In this document: positions 44,603-50,224 of the stretch, in pieces
How the letters are laid out: each line of letters opens with the position of its first letter
How positions within the stretch are numbered: the stretch's first letter is position 1
Source: Liolophura sinensis
Lineage: Eukaryota; Mollusca; Polyplacophora; Chitonida; Chitonidae
Direction: 5' to 3'
DNA length: 50,224 bases
Assembly (NCBI RefSeq): GCF_032854445.1
Contig: NW_027018260.1
Location: 1 to 50,224, forward strand
The notes under the pieces: model-generated
Told to the model about the DNA's origin: nothing
Databases searched by the model: none
Seen by the model: only the letters and a program-made list of their open reading frames with translations
Program-made: the position numbers and the translations under genes

Positions 44603-47049
44603 CTGTCCACTTGTGCCAAAACATGTAATATGTCACTGTGTGCTCAGATTTGGCAACAGCCTGATAATATTTGGTGGGTACATCTGCGATGTGGTTTGCA
44701 TTGACATGGAACTTGATTGAGCAGTTTTAAAGCTTTTTAATTCTATATTTTCCCCACATATCCATTTTGTCTAAAAATGGGCTAAAGCGCTCTGTGGTCA
44801 AGGGTAGTACAGGAGTATAAACAGACTGGAACAAACACAGACAATGTTTCATTGTTCCTGGTTTTTAAAATGTCTCTTTTGGGGCTGACATTTGATAAAT
44901 AATGCAAAATTTGAGTGCTGCGAGTGAAATTGGAGTATGTGGCTGATAGATAGGGTGGTGTGATTAAGGATGGTCAATAAGGCCTTGCATCACATATAAG
45001 GGCCCAGCCTCACACAGCTGGATAAAAACACATCAGCAGATTAATTTACTTGGCTAGAGTAGTAGAGAGGGCCAGTGTGCATTTAATTTACAAACCAAGT
45101 CAGGTTCCTCCCATGTGTGCCACCACACACTAGGTAAATGTGCTTCAAATCATCCTGCAGGTCACAAAACATGAAAAACAGGCATCTCTGCTGGAACACT
45201 GTCTGCTGTTTTGGGCATAGACTTGAAGTGGACAAGGTAAATTTTCCTCTTTAAACTTAAAAATAAACCACTGTAGGCATGTAGTTTTCATTGCATGTGT
45301 ATATTCATTCCTCTGACAAGTTACATGTGCACTCACACAGTATGTGTGGCGTTGGAACAAAAATGATCAATTTCAAGTTTCTAGCATACATGTGAGTGTG
45401 ATCTGTTGGAATATTGCCCTTGTGAAAATGAGTCTCTGCCCCACCAGGTGTCTGTTTTTCCACCAGAACATAGTACGCTGTTCCTGCAACATCTCAAGGA
45501 GTTTTTGTTTTGGTATGTGGCCCAGTGTGGCATCCACCTCCCTGGGCAACTGGGATTTTTTTTATGTTTCCAATGTCCTCACACACAAGTTAGAAATTAG
45601 ACAGCTACATATGTCTTTCACATCCTAGTTTAATACCTATTGAGCTTTTGTCTTGGTTTCCCTCTTTAGATCTTGTCTCCCAAACATGGCGTCAGTGAAC
45701 TTTGCCTGGTTTATGCATACATTGAACTGGGATCTACCTAGGTGAGTGGGGTCTGCTAGCCGTTCAGCTTCCTCAAAGACCTGACCATTCGGATGCAGTA
45801 TTCGACTCCTTTGGCCGACCTAGAATCCCCGTCATTGGTCCGGTACTACACCATGACACATACCCCTCCGGCCCCCCCACCCCCCCAACCGGGGAAACGT
45901 CACAGGTTTCTCATATATGTACGGACAGTTTGAATGTCCATTCCTCATGCCCACCCAGCAACACCCAGTGTGGAACCTGATTACGGATGTAATTTCTCAC
46001 TGATTATTTGAGGATTTCTGTGTTGTTACAGGTTAAAAAGTATAGCTTTTCCCCTCTTCTTGGGTCCCTTCAACATGTCTTGGGAGGGTTGCCTTGCTGA
46101 CTGTCTGAATGACCAATGTGCATGTACTGTGTGGCTTTATTTTTGTAAGTGGCAAATTCATATTTCTCCCCTCTACTTATCTCTTGTAGATGCCAGTGTC
46201 ACACTTTGGTATTTGTTATGTGGAAAGTACTAATTTAGTCTGAGGCAACAACACAGGTGGTGGGATTCTTTTGCACTGTGAGTTGAGGTAAGCCAGCCAA
46301 CCAATGGCAGCCATGGGGGAGACGGGAAAGGGGGGTAGTGTGTGTGTGTAAGGGGGGGGGGGAGTGGGTGATCTTTTAAAGGGTTTTATCATGTGAATCA
46401 CTATGTAAAAGGGATACTAGTCTTTTCTTTAGCCCTATCCATGGAAACTCTGCCTATGAGCATTTCTATATCAATTTGGATGCATACGTTTACTTTGATG
46501 GTGATCAAAATGTACTTTTCTGGAATTTTGAAACTCCGCTTTGCTACCCACCTGTATCCCTTTAAGTCAAATTTTGCACAAAGTTGCTAAAAGGTATGTC
46601 CTATATTTGCTTAGTGAATTGTCAGATAAATTACCTGTCTTTTGATGTATATTTTGACACTTTTGGCTTTTAAGTATTTTCTTAACACTGCTGTAAACAA
46701 GAAAATCTACTTGAAAATCCATAATTTTCTAAATGTTTGTCAATGGAAAATGTAAAATACTTTGTCATTGGAATTTTTTCATTTTTCTTGCAGATATACA
46801 TACCAGCTTTCCAAAACATTTGACCTGGTTAAGATATTTTCAACGGTATGTGCACTACAGAGCTTTGAACTTGGTGCTTGAGGACGGACAAACAGACACA
46901 TTTCCAAGATAGGGGTACCCCAAGTTAAATTCCTCCTACTGAAAAGTTTTTGCATGTATCAAGCTGTAACTTTATGTGTGAGGTTTAGAGGTAGTAAGCA
47001 TTATGTGGTGCAAAAATGATTGATTTTAAAAAAAGTTGGCTGGTGTGAT
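44603..47049 (+). repeat. Unit 18 (short form)
   Basis: A 2,447-bp short unit matching the body of unit 13 at a 12,682-bp offset, including CAA for CGA and tttgGTATGT in exon 2 and 'agacctgacc' near 45778. TATA 44995; candidate ATG 45686. Confidence 0.95.
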
Positions 47050-49494
47050 CTGTCCACTTGTGCCAAAACATGTAATATGTCACTGTGTGCTCAGATTTGG
47101 CAACAGCCTGATAATATTTGGTGGGTACATCTGCGATGTGGTTTGCATTGACATGGAACTTGATTGAGCAGTTTTAAAGCTTTTTAATTCTATATTTTCC
47201 CCACATATCCATTTTGTCTAAAAATGGGCTAAAGCGCTCTGTGGTCAAGGGTAGTACAGGAGTATAAACAGACTGGAACAAACACAGACAATGTTTCATT
47301 GTTCCTGGTTTTTAAAATGTCTCTTTTGGGGCTGACATTTGATAAATAATGCAAAATTTGAGTGCTGCGCGTGAAATTGGAGTATGTGGCTGATAGATAG
47401 GGTGGTGTGATTAAGGATGGTCAATAAGGCCTTGCATCACATATAAGGGCCCAGCCTCACACAGCTGGATAAAAACACATCAGCAGATTAATTTACTTGG
47501 CTAGAGTAGTAGAGAGGGCCAGTGTGCATTTAATTTACAAACCAAGTCAGGTTCCTCCCATGTGTGCCACCACACACTAGGTAAATGTGCTTCAAATCAT
47601 CCTGCAGGTCACAAAACATGAAAAACAGGCATCTCTGCTGGAACACTGTCTGCTGTTTTGGGCATAGACTTGAAGTGGACAAGGTAAATTTTCCTCTTTA
47701 AACTTAAAAATAAACCACTGTAGGCATGTAGTTTTCATTGCATGTGTATATTCATTCCTCTGACAAGTTACATGTGCACTCACACAGTATGTGTGGCGTT
47801 GGAACAAAAATGATCAATTTCAAGTTTCTAGCATACATGTGAGTGTGATCTGTTGGAATATTGCCCTTGTGAAAATGAGTCTCTGCCCCACCAGGTGTCT
47901 GTTTTTCCACCAGAACATAGTACGCTGTTCCTGCGACATCTCAAAGGAGTTTTTGTTTTAGTATGTGGCCCAGTGTGGCATCCACCTCCCTGGGCAACTG
48001 GGATTTTTTTTATGTTTCCAATGTCCTCACACACAAGTTAGAAATTAGACAGCTACATATGTCTTTCACATCCTAGTTTAATACCTATTGAGCTTTTGTC
48101 TTGGTTTCCCTCTTTAGATCTTGTCTCCCAAACATGGCGTCAGTGAACTTTGCCTGGTTTATGCATATATTGAACTGGGATCTACCTAGGTGAGTGGGGT
48201 CTGCTAGCCGTTCAGCTTCCTCAAAGGCCTGACCATTCGGATGCAGTCTTCCACTCCCTTGGCCGACCTAGAATCCCCGTCATTGGTCCGGTACTACACC
48301 ATGACACATACCCCTCCGGCCCCCCCACCCCCCCAACCGGGGAAACGTCACAGGTTTCTCATATATGTACGGACAGTTTGAATGTCCATTCCTCATGCCC
48401 ACCCAGCAACACCCAGTGTGGAACCTGATTACGGATGTAATTTCTCACTGATTATTTGAGGATTTCTGTGTTGTTACAGGTTAAAAAGTATAGCTTTTCC
48501 CCTCTTCTTGGGTCCCTTCAACATGTCTTGGGAGGGTTGCCTTGCTGACTGTCTGAATGACCAATGTGCATGTACTGTGTGGCTTTATTTTTGTAAGTGG
48601 CAAATTCATATTTCTCCCCTCTACTTATCTCTTGTAGATGCCAGTGTCACACTTTGGTGTTTGTTATGTGGAAAGTACTAATTTAGTCTGAGGCAACAAC
48701 ACAGGTGGTGGGATTCTTTTGCACTGTGAGTTGAGGTAAGCCAGCCAACCAATGGCAGCCATGGGGGAGACGGGAAAGGGGGGTAGTGTGTGTGGGGGGG
48801 GGGGGGGAGTGGGTGATCTTTTAAAGGGTTTTATCATGTGAATCACTATGTAAAAGGGATACTAGTCTTTTCTTTAGCCCTATCCATGGAAACTGTGCCT
48901 ATGAGCATTTCTATATCAATTTGGATGCATACGTTTACTTTGATGGTGATCAAAATGTACTTTTCTGGAATTTTGAAACTCCGCTTTGCTACCCACCTGT
49001 ATCACTTTAAGTCAAATTTTGCACAAAGTTGCTAAAAGGTATGTCCTATATTTGCTAAGTGAATTGTCAGATAAATTACCTGTCTTTTGATATGTATTTT
49101 GACACTTTTGGCTTTTAAGTATTTTCTTAACACTGCTGTAAACAAGAAAATCTACTTGAAAATCCATAATTTTCTAAATGTTTGTCAATGGAAAATGTAA
49201 AATACTTTGTCATTGGAATTTTTTCATTTTTCTTGCAGATATACATACCAGCTTTCCAAAACATTTGACCTGGTTAAGATATTTTCAACGGTATGTGCAC
49301 TACAGAGCTTTGAACTTGGTGCTTGAGGACGGACAAACAGACACATTTCCAAGATAGGGGTACCCCAAGTTAAATTCCTCCTACTGAAAAGTTTTTGCAT
49401 GTATCAAGCTGTAACTTTATGTGTGAGGTTTAGAGGTAGTAAGCATTATGTGGTGCAAAAATGATTGATTTTAAAAAAAGTTGGCTGGTGTGAT
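47050..49494 (+). repeat. Unit 19 (short form)
   Basis: A 2,445-bp short unit matching unit 14 at a 12,682-bp offset up to the point where unit 14 becomes indel-rich. Markers: CAGCTG, AAAGG, GTATGT, 'catata'. TATA 47442; candidate ATG 48134. Confidence 0.95.
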
Positions 49495-49949
49495 AGGACA
49501 CAGACCCCCATTACAACTTGCGTTTTTCAGTAGGGACGATTGTAGTTCTGTGTATTTTAGGGTGTAAAGTCTTTTTTTGCTGCCAGCCTGCCGTTTTTAG
49601 TGTACAAGTGCATGCTTGGTATGAAAATGATGGAAATTGTCTAAGCTTTGGGCAGGTATGAGTTTTAATGGTGAAAGTTTGAAATTCTGGGCGAGAGGAC
49701 ACAAGGAGACAGGTGGTGACGAGGCTGCGAGTGACGTCCCCTTGGCGTTGCTAGGCACCCCTCCCAGCTGCCGGCATGTAAAGGTCCAGATTTTTCCAGT
49801 CAACCTATGTCAAGATTTTTACAGCTTCTTTCTCTCAGGCTGGGCCAGGTATGCACCAAAGCTTATTGGCCTCGGAATGTTTGGGACTGGGCTACAGCGC
49901 TAAACGTTAACATTGTCGCTTATGGAAAACTAATGGGGGTCTGTGGCCT
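49495..49949. mobile_element. 455-bp TIR element in unit 20
   Basis: Complete copy with both ends and flanking GAT. CRE-like site from 49732; X-box-like site 49747-49758. Confidence 0.75.
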
Positions 49950-50224
49950 GATCTGTCCACTTGTGCCAAAACATGTAATATGTCACTGTGTGCTCAGATT
50001 TGGCAACAGCCTGATAATATTTGGTGGGTACATCTGCGATGTGGTTTGCATTGACATGGAACTTGATTGAGCAGTTTTAAAGCTTTTTAATTCTATATTT
50101 TCCCCACATATCCATTTTGTCTAAAAATCGGCTAAAGCGCTCTGTGGTCAAGGGTAGTACAGGAGTATAAACAGACTGGAACAAACACAGACAATGTTTC
50201 ATTGTTCCTGGTTTTTAAAATGTC
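49495..50224 (+). repeat. Unit 20 (partial, long form)
   Basis: The start of a long unit: complete element 49495-49949, then 275 bp of body that runs out of the window just past the SOX-type palindrome near 50193. 'Aaaatcgg' near 50124 ties it to units 2 and 15. Confidence 0.94.

Larger units (their letters stand above)
1..50224 (+). repeat. Macrosatellite: head-to-tail array of about 20 gene-like units
   Basis: The whole window is a direct tandem array with no unique sequence at either edge. The join 'ggtgtgat' followed by 'ctgtccac' (short units) or by the 455-bp element (long units) recurs at 2736, 5640, 8086, 10532, 12973, 15423, 17870, 20772, 23676, 26117, 28557, 31461, 31920, 34367, 36807, 39714, 42161, 44602, 47049 and 49494. 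Short units are 2440-2450 bp and long units 2902-2907 bp. Copies differ by scattered single-base variants and by the length of one G/TG tract, which implies recent homogenisation by unequal exchange or gene conversion. I do not recognise the unit as a named macrosatellite; it has no homeobox like D4Z4 and is not GC-rich like DXZ4. Confidence 0.97.

Noticed and set aside
1-50224. 5S, 18S-28S rDNA or U-snRNA tandem array
   Set aside because: The repeat length could suit 5S or snRNA clusters, but none of the conserved rRNA or snRNA core sequences I would recognise is present on either strand.
1-50224. CRISPR array or bacterial mobile region
   Set aside because: Repeats are thousands of bases long with no short repeat-spacer pattern, and there are no ribosome-binding sites, operons or long ORFs. 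The composition is eukaryotic.

Overview
The whole 50.2 kb window is one head-to-tail tandem array (a macrosatellite). About 20 copies of a single unit, all in the same orientation, fill it from edge to edge with no unique flanking DNA. There are two unit lengths: a short form of about 2.44-2.45 kb and a long form of about 2.90 kb. They differ by a 455-bp segment that has 19-bp terminal inverted repeats (18/19 matching) and is flanked by a GAT duplication, so it looks like a small non-autonomous DNA transposon inserted at one fixed place in the unit. I see no bacterial, plasmid or phage features. CpG depletion, TG/CA excess, pyrimidine-rich splice acceptors, a TATA-type promoter and AATAAA signals point to a eukaryote, most likely a vertebrate. 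Introns of roughly 150-290 nt would fit a compact-intron vertebrate, but the species cannot be read from the sequence. I recognise no known protein family, rRNA, tRNA or snRNA.

Each unit is built like a small gene on the + strand. In order it holds: the optional 455-bp element, which carries a CRE-like site and an RFX X-box-like site; a SOX-dimer-type palindrome; an inverted CCAAT box; an E-box and a TATA box; then an alternating series of splice donors and acceptors defining about six exons; two G/C-rich tracts; and the start of the next unit. The best coding candidate is an 85-codon, two-exon frame that begins at a strong Kozak ATG and is open in all 19 complete unit bodies. It resembles nothing I recognise, and a non-coding transcript is equally possible. 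Other reading frames in the unit contain stops, frameshifts or copy-specific breaks.

Array layout: the tail of a long unit (1-2736); a long unit (2737-5640); five short units (5641-17870); two long units (17871-23676); two short units (23677-28557); a long unit (28558-31461); a chimeric unit with an abnormal junction at 31683/31684 (31462-34367); a short unit (34368-36807); a long unit (36808-39714); four short units (39715-49494); and the start of another long unit (49495-50224). Shared variants show higher-order structure. In particular, landmarks from 31684 to about 36.7 kb recur exactly 12,682 bp downstream. Two stretches, about 36.69-37.67 kb and 39.09-40.53 kb, carry many private homopolymer indels and look like low-quality consensus rather than biology.

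Unit 2 (2737-5640) is used as the reference for internal features. The same features occur at matching offsets in the other units unless noted.
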